A DNA stretch of 64,000 nucleotides from Ichthyophthirius multifiliis (lineage: Eukaryota; Ciliophora; Oligohymenophorea; Hymenostomatida). The stretch lies in NCBI RefSeq assembly GCF_000220395.1, contig NW_004086305.1:1-64000 (forward strand), written 5' to 3'. The notes beneath the pieces were generated by a model. The model saw nothing but the letters and a program-made list of their open reading frames with translations. It was not told where the DNA came from and searched no databases. This document shows, in pieces, positions 39,178-50,417 of this stretch; position 1 is the first letter of the stretch, and every line of letters begins with the position of its first letter. The translations under genes and the position numbers were made by a program.

Positions 39178-39356
39178 TGTATTCATAATAAATTTATGAA
39201 AATTATAACAAATCAAATATGTAGAATTTATATAATCATAAGCATTCTAATTAATTTTAGAAATAAAGTATATAAATTTATAAAAAAAATTAAATTATTA
39301 GAGATAATTTCTAAAAAGGTTCTAATAATAAAACTGTTAAGAAATAAGAAAAATGA
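37647..39356 (+). CDS. Pseudokinase with C-terminal poly-Asn and poly-Gln
   Basis: Four exons (37647-37775, 37831-38309, 38348-38438, 38487-39356) sum to 523 codons. It starts MGNEQMNIKEN, again with Gly2. The catalytic loop reads GIVHGDIRPQTILI, so the Arg of HRD is Gly and the loop Asn is Thr. The metal-binding site reads KLTDIENL: Asp is kept but Phe-Gly is lost. No glycine loop is evident; DLIAIKQY may carry the N-lobe Lys. MYLSPILF follows, and an intron falls just after it, as in the pseudokinases at 18570 and 23303. The tail has poly-Asn, then a (TAA)n poly-Gln block (39115-39177), but no MORN repeats. A scaffold or allosteric role is likely; catalysis is improbable. Confidence 0.75.
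39115..39177 (+). repeat. (TAA)n polyglutamine tract
   Basis: About 20 TAA units in frame with the pseudokinase, encoding polyglutamine near its C-terminus. Confidence 0.8.
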
Positions 39357-39855
39357 ATTTTTATTTAATTTAATTTATATATATTTTTATTTATAATTTA
39401 TTATATTTTTTAAAATATTTAATATTATTTTTAATTATACTTAAATTAGATTATATTTATATTTTAATTAATTTTATATTTAAATAATTATATTTTATAA
39501 ATATATTTATATATATATATAAATATATATATATTTTTATTTTTTTTTATTAAATAAAATAATTATATTTATTATTTAAGTTTAATTTTTACTTTAATTT
39601 ATATATTTTAAATTTATTTAATATATTTTTTTTAATAAATAATTAATTTTTTATTTATTTAAAAAAAAAAAAAATAAACAAATATAATATCCTAAAATAA
39701 TAAAGATTACCCAATCAAATAATAGATATTTGAAAATTTATAAAAATAAAATAAAAAAACATTATATTTTACAATTAAAAATATAATTAATAATTAATAA
39801 ATAAATAAATAATATTATTATTAAAACAATCTAAATAAAAAAAATATTAATAAAA
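39357..39855. other. AT-rich spacer upstream of histone-like gene
   Basis: A/T only, with AT alternation near 39500-39535 and an A run at about 39661-39674. It contains the promoter of the linker-histone-like gene. No motif was identified. Confidence 0.6.
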
Positions 39856-40240
39856 ATGGCAAAAATGACCAAAAGATCCAATTCAAAAGCATAAGCTAAA
39901 AAAGTTGTTAAGAAAGTTACCAAAACTATAAAAAAAGTAGAAGTTTAAGCCCAACCTGCTGTCGCTACAGTATAATCTCCTGCAAAGAAAGTAGTAAAAA
40001 GAACAAAAACAATGGCTGATGCCGTTTAAGTAAAATAAAAAAAAAATTAAAATAAAAATTTATCAAAAATATTAGGCTGCTTAATAAACTGTCCATAATT
40101 CTGCTGGAAAAAGGAGATTAGCTAGAAGTGCAAGACCTGCTAAAGTTGTTGCTAAAAAATAAGCCTAAAAAAATAATAGAAATAAAAAGGCTGCTACTAA
40201 ACAGGTTGCTAAAAAGGTTTAAGCTAAAAAATAAAAATGA
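39856..40240 (+). CDS. Linker-histone-like Lys/Ala-rich protein
   Basis: Two exons (39856-40029 and 40076-40240) give 112 residues. The protein is almost entirely Lys, Ala, Val, Thr and Arg, with AKKVVKK-type repeats and SPAKK, a typical H1-tail phosphorylation motif. There is no winged-helix globular domain. That matches macronuclear H1 of Tetrahymena, which also lacks it and binds linker DNA through its basic tail. The gene is clearly richer in G and C than its surroundings, as expected for a highly expressed gene. Another lysine-rich nuclear protein cannot be excluded. Confidence 0.7.
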
Positions 40241-40450
40241 ATGATGATTTTTTTATTTTTTATTAAAATAAATAAATTTTTTTTTTTGAAAAAAATAAGT
40301 GAAATTTTTATTTTATTTTTTATTTGTGTTGAGTTTTTTCTTTATTTTTTTTAAATAATTTATATATACTATATTTTTTATTTTTTTTAAAAAAAAAAAT
40401 ATAAAAAAAATTACAATTTTTTTGATTATAAAAAAAATAAAATATATAAA

Positions 40451-41749
40451 ATGCAAAAAAGTATAATAATTCCAGAAAACACTCCAGAATATTTAAAAAA
40501 ATCCTCTCCAAAATTATCTTTAGTATTGCTATAAATAAAAGAATTTCACTAAAAAAAGACATTAATCCCATATTATGTATAATTTGATTATTCTAAACAA
40601 AAGCCAAAGCTATTAAAGTTCTGGAATTAATGTATAACAAAAGTATTAAAGGAATATTTAAATTAAAGTCATTTTACATTAAGTGAAATTTAAAATTTAT
40701 TCACTTTTAATGGTTTTACGCCTTTGTGTTTAGAAAAGTAATATAAGAATTAATAATAGAAAATGATTTTTATATATTAGAAGATGATAAAAATAGTTAA
40801 TAGTAATAACAAAGAAGTCTATTTAGTTTTTTATGGAAAAATAATAAAAAAAAACCGGAAATTAACTCTTAATAAATAATTGTTTTTAGGAAATTATTTG
40901 ACGAAAATTTATAGAGTTTTAGGAGTATTTTAGATGAATTAAATTGGTTTTATGCAAGAATTTTATCAAAGGATACATTTTTTGAGGAAATTTAATAGAT
41001 AATGAGTATTTCTAGTAAAGAAATTTCACTTTTAATCGAAGTTTTGGAAAAGGAAGGTAAATTAAATACTTATTAATACTAAAACTCGAAAAAAGTGGCA
41101 CTTTTTTATAAAAAAAAACCCATAAGAATAGGATCTTTTATAAGTATCTTATAAATCTCTTTATTTTTTAGAAGAACAAATACAATAAATAGAAACATCA
41201 ATATAGCTTTATGAAAAAACAAATAATGAGATTCTCTAGAAAGCTAAACTTAAATTAGTTTAAGGTAAAAAAGATCATGCAGCGGGTATATTATAAGAAA
41301 AAACTATCATTTAGTAAACAGTATAGAGTTTAAATAATTAAAAATTAGGTTTAATTAAGATAAAATTAAATATTGAAGAAAATATTTAGAAAAATTAAAC
41401 ATCTAAAGCATTAAATTAAGGTATTTAAGCAGCTAAAAATACACAAATTGATATTGAAAAATTGCATGAAATGTTGGAAGAGATAAAAGAAGGAGAATAA
41501 ATAAATTAATAGTGTAATCAATTAATTGAAGAGTTTAATTTTAATAACTAAAAAGACGAATATCTTAAAGATTTTATTAATGAAAATTTCGAAAATGATG
41601 ATAATAAAAAAAATATAAGTGAAATTAAGAAATAAAGCATGGTTAAAGAAAAAATATAAGAAAAAACTAATTTTACTGAAAATTAATAAAAAGTAAATTA
41701 AAATCAAAAAGATGAAATTTAGAAATAACTAGAAGAATTATTAAATTGA
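40451..41749 (+). CDS. CHMP7-like ESCRT-III (SNF7 domain) protein
   Basis: CHMP7-type proteins recruit ESCRT-III to the nuclear envelope for sealing. The N-terminal half (from MQKSIIIPENTPEY) is winged-helix-like and contains LIEVLEKEGKLNTY. The second half is a SNF7 core with basic helices and KALNQGIQAAKNTQIDIEK, LHEMLEEIKEGEQIN; a C-terminal QKQLEELLN could be a MIM-type VPS4-binding helix. The two-part design is what distinguishes CHMP7 from other CHMPs. One very short intron (41144-41171, 28 nt) precedes the SNF7 core. Near 40737-40741 the frame needs one extra A in GAAAAG; an intron there does not fit. It sits just after the linker-histone-like gene. Confidence 0.75.
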
Positions 41750-42137
41750 AAAATTTATATATTGATATATATATATATATATAACTTATCAGTATATATT
41801 TTTATTTTTTACGCAAATTATTATGTAATGATGATAAAAATAAAAAATCTATAGTAATAAAAAACATTCTTTTTATTTTTGAAATTAAGTTTATAAATAG
41901 AAAAATTAAAAAAAAAAAAAAAATTATATAAATAATTAAATAAATACTAATAAAATAAATATATATATTTAAAAAATAAATATATAAAAAAATATTTAAA
42001 ATAATATAAATAAATATAAATATATTTAAAAATATATATTTAAAAAATAAATATATAAAAAAATACATTAATTAATATAAATATATATTAAATATACATA
42101 TTAATAAATATATTTAATTAGAAATATATAAAAAATA

Positions 42138-42192
<55 letters not shown>

Positions 42193-42254
42193 TTTTTAAT
42201 TTTATATATTATTTTTTATATATTTTATCTTAATATTTTTTTTAAATATATTTA
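41750..42254. other. AT-rich spacer
   Basis: Contains ATATAAATATAT-type near-repeats at 41980-42060 and a pure (AT)n tract at 42139-42186. No coding signal was seen. Confidence 0.6.
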
Positions 42255-44220
42255 ATGAATAATATAATTTTTGATGATAAAAACATTTTTAAAATTATTA
42301 ATGTTTTAAAATATTCAATTTTTTCTAAAGTTTATTTATGTTAAAATATTTTGAGTTAATAATATTTCGTTATAAAAGAAATCAATATAAATAATTCTCT
42401 TAAAAACATTCATTGTCCATTTTTTTTGGAAATATTTTTACATAAAAACTTACAGAATATATATATTTGTTATTTATTAGATTAAAAATTAACAAAAAAT
42501 CACGTTTATTTATAATTACAATATATAAGTGGGGGCACTTTGTGGGATTTCGTTAAAAATAATTTTAGTTTTGAAAAAAAAAAAATTATTTTTTAAATAG
42601 TTTAAGCAATAAAATATCTTTATGAATAATCAGTTTTTCATAGAGATATAAATCCATTTAATATTCTTATAGATAAAAATTAGAATATTAAATTAATTGA
42701 TTTTGGTGTATCTAAAATAGATTTTTTTAAAGAAAAAAATAAAAAAAGTCTTTACTTTATAGGTACTTAGCCTTTTATGGCTCCTGAAGTAGAAAAAGGA
42801 GATGGTTGGGAAATAAAAAGTGATATTTTTTCATTAGGAATGACTCTTTTTTATGTATTTTTTGGAGTTTTGCCTTGTTTTGTGGATAACTTTTTAGTTA
42901 AAAATTATTAATTTTAAATTCTTGATGAAAAACTTGTATTTTTAATTGAAAAAATGCTTATTTTTGAAATTAATGAAAGAATTGATTGGAAAAACATATT
43001 TGAGTTTTTTATTATTAATGAAAATTATTTTTTAGAAAACAATGAAAATTTATTAAATAAGAATTAATTATTTTGCTTAAATTATTGTAGTTAAAAAAAT
43101 TATTTTTTAGAATAAAAAAAGTATGAGAACTTTTTTCAAAATATATATGAAGATAATTTAGGGCAAAATAAAGATAATTTTAAACAAAATAAAGATAATT
43201 TTGAATAAATTGAAGATAATTTATAAAAAAAGAAAGATAATTTATAATAAAATAATGATAATTTTTAATAAAATGAAGATAATTTTTTATAAAATGAAGA
43301 TAATATTAAACAAAAAGAAGATAATTTTGAATTAAATAAAGATAATTTTGAAGAAAAAAAAATTAATTAAGATTTATTTGGATAAAATAAAATTAATTAT
43401 TAATAAGATTAATTTAATTTCATATAAAATAAATATAATATCGAATAAAGAGAAGATTTTACAAGATAAAATACAGGTTTTTTAGTAAATAATAAGAATC
43501 TAATTATTTAATATAAAAAAGGGTGTTTTTTTATAAAATAACTTAATTTTTTTATAAAAAAAAAAAAAATAATTGAAAATAATACATAAGTTTTATTTTT
43601 TTAATGTGAATTTTTATTAAGGAAAAAAATAATAGAAATTTATTAATTTTTATGTGAGAATATTGCATTTTTGAAAAGTATTTTTTTTAAAAACAAAATA
43701 AACAAAAAAAAAAGAAATTTTAATAAAATAAAAGTTTAAAAAAGAATATATTTTAAATTTTTTAGTTTTTATTTTGATTTCATTGAAGAAAGTTCAAATT
43801 TTTAAAATAAATGTATTTAAATTTGGAAAGAAGAGAATTTCGGTTTCGATAATGAATTTGCATTTTTTTAAATGTAAAATAATTTAAATGAATTTAATGA
43901 GAATTTTTAATAATTATATTCTAAAAATTTTTATAATCTAATGCTTTTTTTATTTAATAATTATAATAAATTAGATTAGGATTAAAAAGTAAATTTTTTA
44001 TACTAAAAAGTTTTTTATTTTTTATTAGTATAAAAAAGAACATTAGAAAAATGTTATTTTTGCTTATAATATATATGCTTCTTTAACTATCAATAATGTA
44101 TTTAATAATGAAAAGTTTTCTTTGAAAAAATTTTAAAAGAGAATCAAATAAACTAGACTTGAAATACTAAATGAAGAAATAGAATATTTTATATTTTTAT
44201 AGAAAAAAAAAATTGATTGA
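42255..44220 (+). CDS. Ser/Thr protein kinase with heptapeptide repeat
   Basis: Two exons (42255-43988 and 44029-44220) give 641 residues. Lys41 lies in FVIKEI; HRDINPFN is at 129-136, DFG at 149-151, then PFMAPEV and SDIFSLGMTLFY. The glycine loop is missing: the equivalent LKYSIFSKVYL has no Gly, which is unusual for an active kinase although the catalytic Lys, Asp and Asn remain. From 43152 to 43361 ten consecutive heptapeptides of the type DNFxQNx follow without a gap. The rest is Phe/Asn/Lys-rich and unrecognised. Frame and splice agreement are good throughout. Confidence 0.72.
43152..43361 (+). repeat. Ten 21-base coding repeats (DNFxQNx)
   Basis: Ten adjacent 21-base units starting GATAAT and followed by a T-rich codon. 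They encode DNLGQNK, DNFKQNK, DNFEQIE, DNLQKKK, DNLQQNN, DNFQQNE, DNFLQNE, DNIKQKE, DNFELNK and DNFEEKK. Asp-Asn are invariant; later positions vary. Confidence 0.88.
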
Positions 44221-44314
44221 AATAAAATTTATAAAAAAACTAAAATATTTATAATAGTTTAATATTAATAAATATTTTAATTTATTTTTTATTATTAAAA
44301 AAATTAAAAATATA

Positions 44315-44686
44315 ATGAAATAATAAGATATTGAATATAGTATTGAATATTTTTTGAGACTTTTTGAAAACAATTAAAACAAGTCTTCACATACGACTAA
44401 ATTTAATAAACTTAAAAGAAATTATCCTAATTTGATGAAAGAATTTATATATACAGAATCATTTAAGGAAGGTATTTTTGAAAAAGAAGATATGGAAGAA
44501 CAAATGAAAAAGTTAAGTAAATTAAAGGATAAAGATGAAAAAATACATGAACATATTATAGATAACCTTTTTAGTTAAAACGATATAAAAAATATTTTTG
44601 ATAACTTATATTTTAAGGAAAATGTTTAAGATGAGCATAATAGGGATTTTATTGTTAATTTTTTTGATTACATTTTTAAGAAATGA
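44315..44686 (+). CDS. Small charged protein, unknown
   Basis: A single exon of 123 codons from ATG 44315 to TGA 44684. It is rich in Lys, Glu, Asp and Phe and predicted helical (EDMEEQMKKLSKLKDKDEKI), with a C-terminal NFFDYIFKK. No signal peptide or membrane segment. It lies 95 bases after the repeat-bearing kinase on the same strand and could in principle be its last exon, but a clear stop and a good start separate them. No family was recognised. Confidence 0.5.
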
Positions 44687-45123
44687 TATATTTATATTGT
44701 TTTTTAACTAAAAAATTATTTAGTTAAATTAAATTAAAAAAATAATAAATAAAAATATTTTTTTAACTTTTTAAATATTTTATTTATTAATTTTACTATA
44801 TTTTTATTAAAAATAAAATATTTTTATATTTTATATAAATATTTTGTTTTTATAACAATATTTTATAATAATAAATAATATATGTTTATATAATAATTAT
44901 TTAATAATAATCTTTCATTTTAAAAATATTTTTTTTTAATAAAATTATAATAAATTCAATATTTTTATTTTATTATAATTTATATTATTTAATATGTATA
45001 ATTATATTAATATAAAATAAATTTTTTTATTGTAAATTATTTTTATATATCTATTTTTTTAATTTATTAAATTAAGTTAAAAATAATATATATATCCATT
45101 TATTAAAAAATAAGATACAAAAA
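44687..45123. other. AT-rich spacer
   Basis: A/T-rich sequence upstream of the mitochondrial ribosomal protein gene, with T-rich blocks and no long dinucleotide tract. No coding frame was recognised. Confidence 0.6.
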
Positions 45124-46231
45124 ATGTTTAAATCTTTACTAAAAAGCAACATAAAATTAATATAAATAAATCCTTTACACAAATTTATCAACATTTAATT
45201 TTTTGGTGGAACAAAAGAAAGGGCAAACGAAATACCTACATTTAGAGGAATAGAATTAGCCCCATTTACAATAAATAATTTATGGAATATACAATGTAAA
45301 ATTAAAAAAAAAAGTTAAATAAAAATAATAACCAAAATATAAAAAAGAATACAGAAGAAATTCTAAAAGATTAGGAAGAGGTCCAGGTTCAGGCAAAGGG
45401 TAATAAAATAACCATAAATTAAATTAGATAAAAAAAAAAAACATAAAAAGAAAAACATCAGCCAGGGGTATGAACGGACATGGACATAGATCTAATGGAG
45501 GTGTACATATAAGATTCGAAGGAGGACAAACACCTTGGTTTAGAAGAGTTCCTAAATTTGGAATGAAGAAATTGTAATAATGAAGTATATATAAATTATG
45601 AACATATTTTTTGATATAAAAAAAAATTATTAAAAAAATAAAATAAAAATATTTTTAAAAATAAAATAAAAGAAATCTAGAAAAACCCAAAGCAATAAAT
45701 ATTAAAAATTTAATGTATTTCATTTAAAAAGGTAGAATCGATGCCACAAAGCCTATAACAATGAAAGTAATGTTTGACGCAGGTCTTTTCCATAGTGCTA
45801 AATATGGAATTAAAATTGTGGGAAGAGGACTCAATTTTATTGATCGTCCTTTAAATTTAGAAGTTAGTGATGCAAGTGAAAGTGTTATTAAAGCAATCAA
45901 AGAAAAAGGAGGCAGTGTAAAATGCATTTATATGACTTGTTTGTAATTAAGAGAACTTTTCTTCCCTGAAAAATTTCCTATTAATTTAAGAAAAACAGTT
46001 CCCCCTAAAAGGGTCGTTAAAAAAATGGAAAATATTAGAAAAAGAGGAGCTGATGTTGAATATAATGTACCAAGGTGGTAATAAGATATTTTAAAATAAT
46101 AATAAGAAGATAAAGATGTAGAAGAAAAAGAATAATTTGTTTTACCGGTTCCGAGATTCCCAGGATCTGGTAAAAATAAAATTAGAACAAGAAAGCCAAT
46201 TATTACTAAATAAATAAATTATAAGTTTTGA
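45124..46231 (+). CDS. Mitochondrial ribosomal protein uL15 (bacterial L15 type)
   Basis: uL15 is a large-subunit protein. Motifs of the bacterial/mitochondrial type are clear: RLGRGPGSGKGKTSARGMNGHGHRSNGG, split by an intron, then FEGGQTPWFRRVPKFGM, GRIDATKPITM and a KIVGRGLNFIDRPLNLEVSD-like core with the family pattern GGSV. The N-terminus (MFKSLLKSNIKL) is basic and hydrophobic, suited to mitochondrial import. Introns are 45295-45347, 45400-45450 and 45574-45672. The C-terminus is extended by about 80 residues compared with bacterial L15, including RWQQDILKQQQED, and ends at TGA 46229. Nuclear coding and the targeting-like head support a mitochondrial role. Confidence 0.88.
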
Positions 46232-46344
46232 AAATATATAAATTTTTTTTAGTAATAATATATATATACATTTTATACATATTTAAATTAAAATTTGAAA
46301 AATAAAAAAAATAAAAGATATAAATATATATAAATATATATATT

Positions 46345-46399
<55 letters not shown>
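46232..46399. repeat. (AT)n-rich tract
   Basis: Alternating AT with occasional AAT and TTA, densest at 46325-46397, downstream of the uL15 gene. Confidence 0.8.
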
Positions 46400-46400
<1 letters not shown>

Positions 46401-47430
46401 GAATTTTCATCTTTATCTAAAAATTAGATTCTGAAAATAGACTTATAATTTTTTTGATAATTATATCTATAAAAATAGATATTATTGTTTAATTATTTAA
46501 ATAAATTCTGAAATATATTACTTTTTGAGTATTTTTCTTTTCTATTTCAATCCTTTGTTTTTTATGCGCTTTATATCTTTATACTAAGGGGGATTTTATT
46601 TAAAAATTAAATCTTATCTATTACATTTTTTTCAAATATTTCTTCCATCTAGAGTTTGAATATTTTAATATTTTTGTAATAGTTTTTATATTTTTATTTT
46701 TTTTCAGTATTTAAATTTATAAATAATAAATTTTCATTTAACCTTCATTTTAAAAAAGTTTATTTTATCTTTAAATATTATATTTATTATATCATTTAAT
46801 TATTTATTTAATAATTTATTGAAACTAATTGGCTTTTTGTTTTTGGATTGATTGAAATTAATGTTTTCAAAAATAAAGGAGTGGTTTTAAGCCATAACTT
46901 TTACATTTTTTCATCAAAGAAAGTTAAAAAATTTAGATTTTTTATTCAAAAAAGAGTATTTTTTTCTAATTTTCAACTTTTTTAATATTTTTATGCATTT
47001 AAATTTGATAAATTTAAGCTAAATTGAATTTGCTTTTAAAGCTGGTATTTTAAAGGAATTTTTGATTATTTTTATGCCAAATGAATATTTTTTAATAAAG
47101 GCTTTATTTTAGGAAAAAGAAAACTTATGTATATTAAAATTATGCTCATAAGTTTAATTTTTTAGGTATTTTTATCATTAAAACTACATTTTTTTTTTCT
47201 ATAATCTTATCATTTTCATTTATTAATTCAAAATTTTCCAAATTTTAAAGAAATTAATTTGCTTTATTGCATAAAATTTATCATGCTTTGATAATCTTTC
47301 AACTTTTTTAATTTTTTTTTTTTTAATTTTCGTTTTTGTCTTTTTAAAATATTTTCTCGTGTAATAAAAGTTAGAGCATAATTTTTCTTTTTGGGAGTTT
47401 GAAGTCTTAAAATAATTTTGCATTTTTAAA
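46400..47430 (-). pseudogene. Broken coding-like region on minus strand
   Basis: Minus-strand sequence has the Lys/Asn/Phe/Leu-rich composition of local genes, but the plausible frame changes at least four times in 1 kb: a head from 47423 (MQNYFKTSNSQ), then FENFELINENDKIIEKK, KPLLKNIHLAQKQSK, NINFNQSKNKKPISF, and near the end KKIISLFSESNFQ. Some shifts could be short introns, but in-frame TGAs interrupt several pieces and no set of GT-AG introns was found that joins them all. A decayed gene is the simplest reading; a real gene with several miscalled homopolymers is the alternative. No domain was recognised. Confidence 0.35.
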
Positions 47431-48414
47431 TATTCACAATTACTTAAGTTTATGATTTTTTAAAATCATAACGATTGAAAGTCTTAAAAATAATCTTTTA
47501 TTAGATTTTCTAGCTATTTATTTGTTAATTTTAAGCATTACCTATTGAGCGTTACAATTGATGTAAAATTGAATAGTTATTAAATGGAGGCAATTTCTTT
47601 AGTATATTATTGTTTTTACATAAAAATATAAGACTTCATGAATTAAAATAGAGTATTAGCTATAAAAAATAATTTATTAAGAAATACATTGAATTATTGA
47701 AGTTAATTTTTACACAAAAATATAAGATTTTTTTTTTTTTTGAATATTAAAATAATATTTTAATTAGATAATTTTATAGAATGTTGCATACTTTTTTTAA
47801 TATTTCTCTTTATTTATCAAAAAATTTATTTATTTATTTTTCTTTTATATATCAAAATAATACAAATTATGGATTAATTAATATAAGCATAGAAAACTAA
47901 ATAAATGTCAAAATAAGTATAAAAAATTTATTAATAAAAAAGAATATAACATTATGTTTATAATAAACAAAAAATTAGATTATAATATTATATAGTGAAA
48001 TTTTTTAAATTGAGTATTATAATAGAATTAAATATAGGTATAAAATTATTTATTTAAATAATTAATTAAATAGTAAAAATATTATAATCTATTATTTTTA
48101 ATATTTTATTATTTAAATGTTTGATTTATATATAAATATTAATTTTTTAAATCATATATAAAATTAAATAATTAAATTTTTTTGATTAATTTTTGTTTTA
48201 ATTTTATAAAAAAATTATAGAATAATATAACTAGTGTTTATTAAATATATTAATATGAGAAACTTTTTATAATAATTATTTTAAAATCAAGAAATATTGA
48301 CTTTCTTTTTATATATAAAAGATAATTAAAAAAAATATAAATATAAAATAATTTATTAATAAATATAAAAAATACTAAAAGATAGTTAAAAATAATTAAA
48401 ATTTATATATAATA
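47431..48414. other. AT-rich spacer upstream of NEK kinase
   Basis: A and T runs with no coding-like frame. Its left part may hold the promoter of the broken minus-strand region and its right part that of the NEK-type kinase. Confidence 0.55.
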
Positions 48415-49650
48415 ATGCAATCAAAACTTTCAGATTTCTAAGTAATCCGCAAATTGGGAGAAGGTGCATATTCAGTCGTTTAAAAAGTTACACGAATATC
48501 CGATAAAGTCGATTATGCGATGAAAAGTATAAAATTGCAATAATTATCTTAAAAAGAACGCGAAAACGCCATAAATGAAATCCGTTTTTTGGCTTCATTA
48601 AAATGTGATTAAATAATATCTTATAAAGAGTCTTTTTACGAAGAATAATCGAACACTCTCCATATTATAATGGATTATTGTGCTGGAGGGGATTTACTTC
48701 ATAAAATCAATACTTTAAAGAAAAAAAACTAATACTTAGATGAATAAATAATATGGTCATATATAATATAATTAACTAAGGGTTTAAAAAAGCTACATAA
48801 TTTGAATATTTTTCATAGAGATATTAAATCGGCTAACGCTTTTCTTTCACGGGATCATAAAAAAATTAAACTGGGAGATTTGAATGTATCTAAAGTAGCG
48901 AAATAGGGTCTTTTATATACATAAACGGGGACTCCTTATTATGCTTCTCCGGAAGTTTGGAGAGATAAGCCTTATAATTCGAAGAGCGATATATGGAGTT
49001 TGGGGTGTGTTTTTTATGAATTAATTGCTTTGAATCCTCCTTTTAGGGCAAGTTCGATGGAAGGATTATTTAAATTAGTTTAAAAGGGATAATATTAATA
49101 AATTCCTGAGTTTTATAGTCAGGAGTTAAGTGAATTTTTGGAATATTGTTTATAAGTTAATAGTAGAAAAAGAATGAGTGCTAATGAGTTACTTTAAAGT
49201 TCTCAGATTTAAAAAAGATTACATTTAATAGGAAATGATGACGAGTATCTTTCGGATAATAATGAAATTTTATTAAAAACTATTCGGATAGGAAGAAATT
49301 TAAAAAGCCTAAATTCGATTTTGCCAAGTTCATAGTATGAATATGGAGAGTAGTCGGCTCCAGAATTGACGGAATATAAATCCAAAAAATTTAAAGATTT
49401 ATAAATTAATAGAAGTTGCTCAATTGAGTAATCGGTGAAAGAAAGGAAAAATAATAATAATAATTATTAGGAGCTGATATTACCGCCTATTGTTAATAGT
49501 AAAAACAAGGAAAATAATTAATTAGATAGAAGATATAGTGTCAAAAAAAATGTTAGCTAATTTAATAGTTAAAATATTATACATTATAATTCAGTAGTAA
49601 AAAAAATATCTAATAGTATTTAACTTATTCCTTTAAAAAAAATTGTTTGA
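48415..49650 (+). CDS. NEK-type (NIMA-related) protein kinase
   Basis: One exon of 411 codons. [12 protein letters not shown] (14-25), Lys37 in YAMKSIKL, the NEINEIRFL-like alpha-[25 protein letters not shown] at 134-144, [10 protein letters not shown] and SDIWSLGC are typical of NEKs, which act on cilia, basal bodies and mitosis. The DFG motif reads DLN (GDLNVSKV, 155-157): the metal-binding Asp is kept but Phe-Gly is replaced. The same GDLNVSK form is known in a protist NEK subgroup, so activity is likely retained. About 150 C-terminal residues are Ser/Asn/Lys-rich and disordered. The gene has more G and C than its spacers and no frame break. Confidence 0.87.
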
Positions 49651-50417
49651 ATTTTTTTTTTTTTTCCCCTTTTATTTTTATTTTTGTTTTTATTTTTATA
49701 TTTTTTAAAAAAATATTAATAATTATTTGATTTCAAAATATCATTATTATTTTTTAGTTCTTTTTAAAATTAATTTGAATATTAATTTAAAATAATATTT
49801 TTTTTTTATTAATAATATAATTTTATTATTTATTTTTATTATAAAAAATTGATAAATTTATCGTAAAATAAATTTTAAATATAAATAAATTTATGAATTT
49901 TTAAAAAATAAATTTATTTTATAATTTAAATTTAATAATTTATTAAATTTAAATAAGAAAACAATATATTAATATATAGTTTTTTTAATTCGATATTAAT
50001 ATATAAAGAAATAAATAATAATGACTTTAATTCAAATTATATTTTTTTTTTAATGTCTTAAAAAGTAATAATATTTAAAAAAAAAATTATATTTTTTTAT
50101 TTATGATAATAAATATTAAATATGATATATTTTTTTAAGATCAAAATATAATAGTTATTATATAACTTTTAAATTAATTAAAAAAAAAAATTAAAAAAAG
50201 TAAATTTTTTAATAGTAAATAAATACTTTTTCTTAAATTATTTTTTTTCTAATATTTTCTGAATAACTGTGGTGTTAATTTATTAAAAATAATTTATAAT
50301 TAATTAATTTCTATAAAAAGTTAAAAAAGAATTAAACAATTATTTATAAAAAATTTATAAAAATATTATAATAAAAATAAGATTTAATCTAAAATCTAGT
50401 AAAAAATATATAACTAA
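49651..50417. other. AT-rich spacer
   Basis: Long T and A runs (for example about 49654-49666) and dense TAA/ATT words. No gene was recognised. Confidence 0.6.

Noticed and set aside
45724-45927. Minus-strand frame within the uL15 gene
   Set aside because: It is the complement of the conserved KIVGRGLNFIDRPL core and carries no independent signal.
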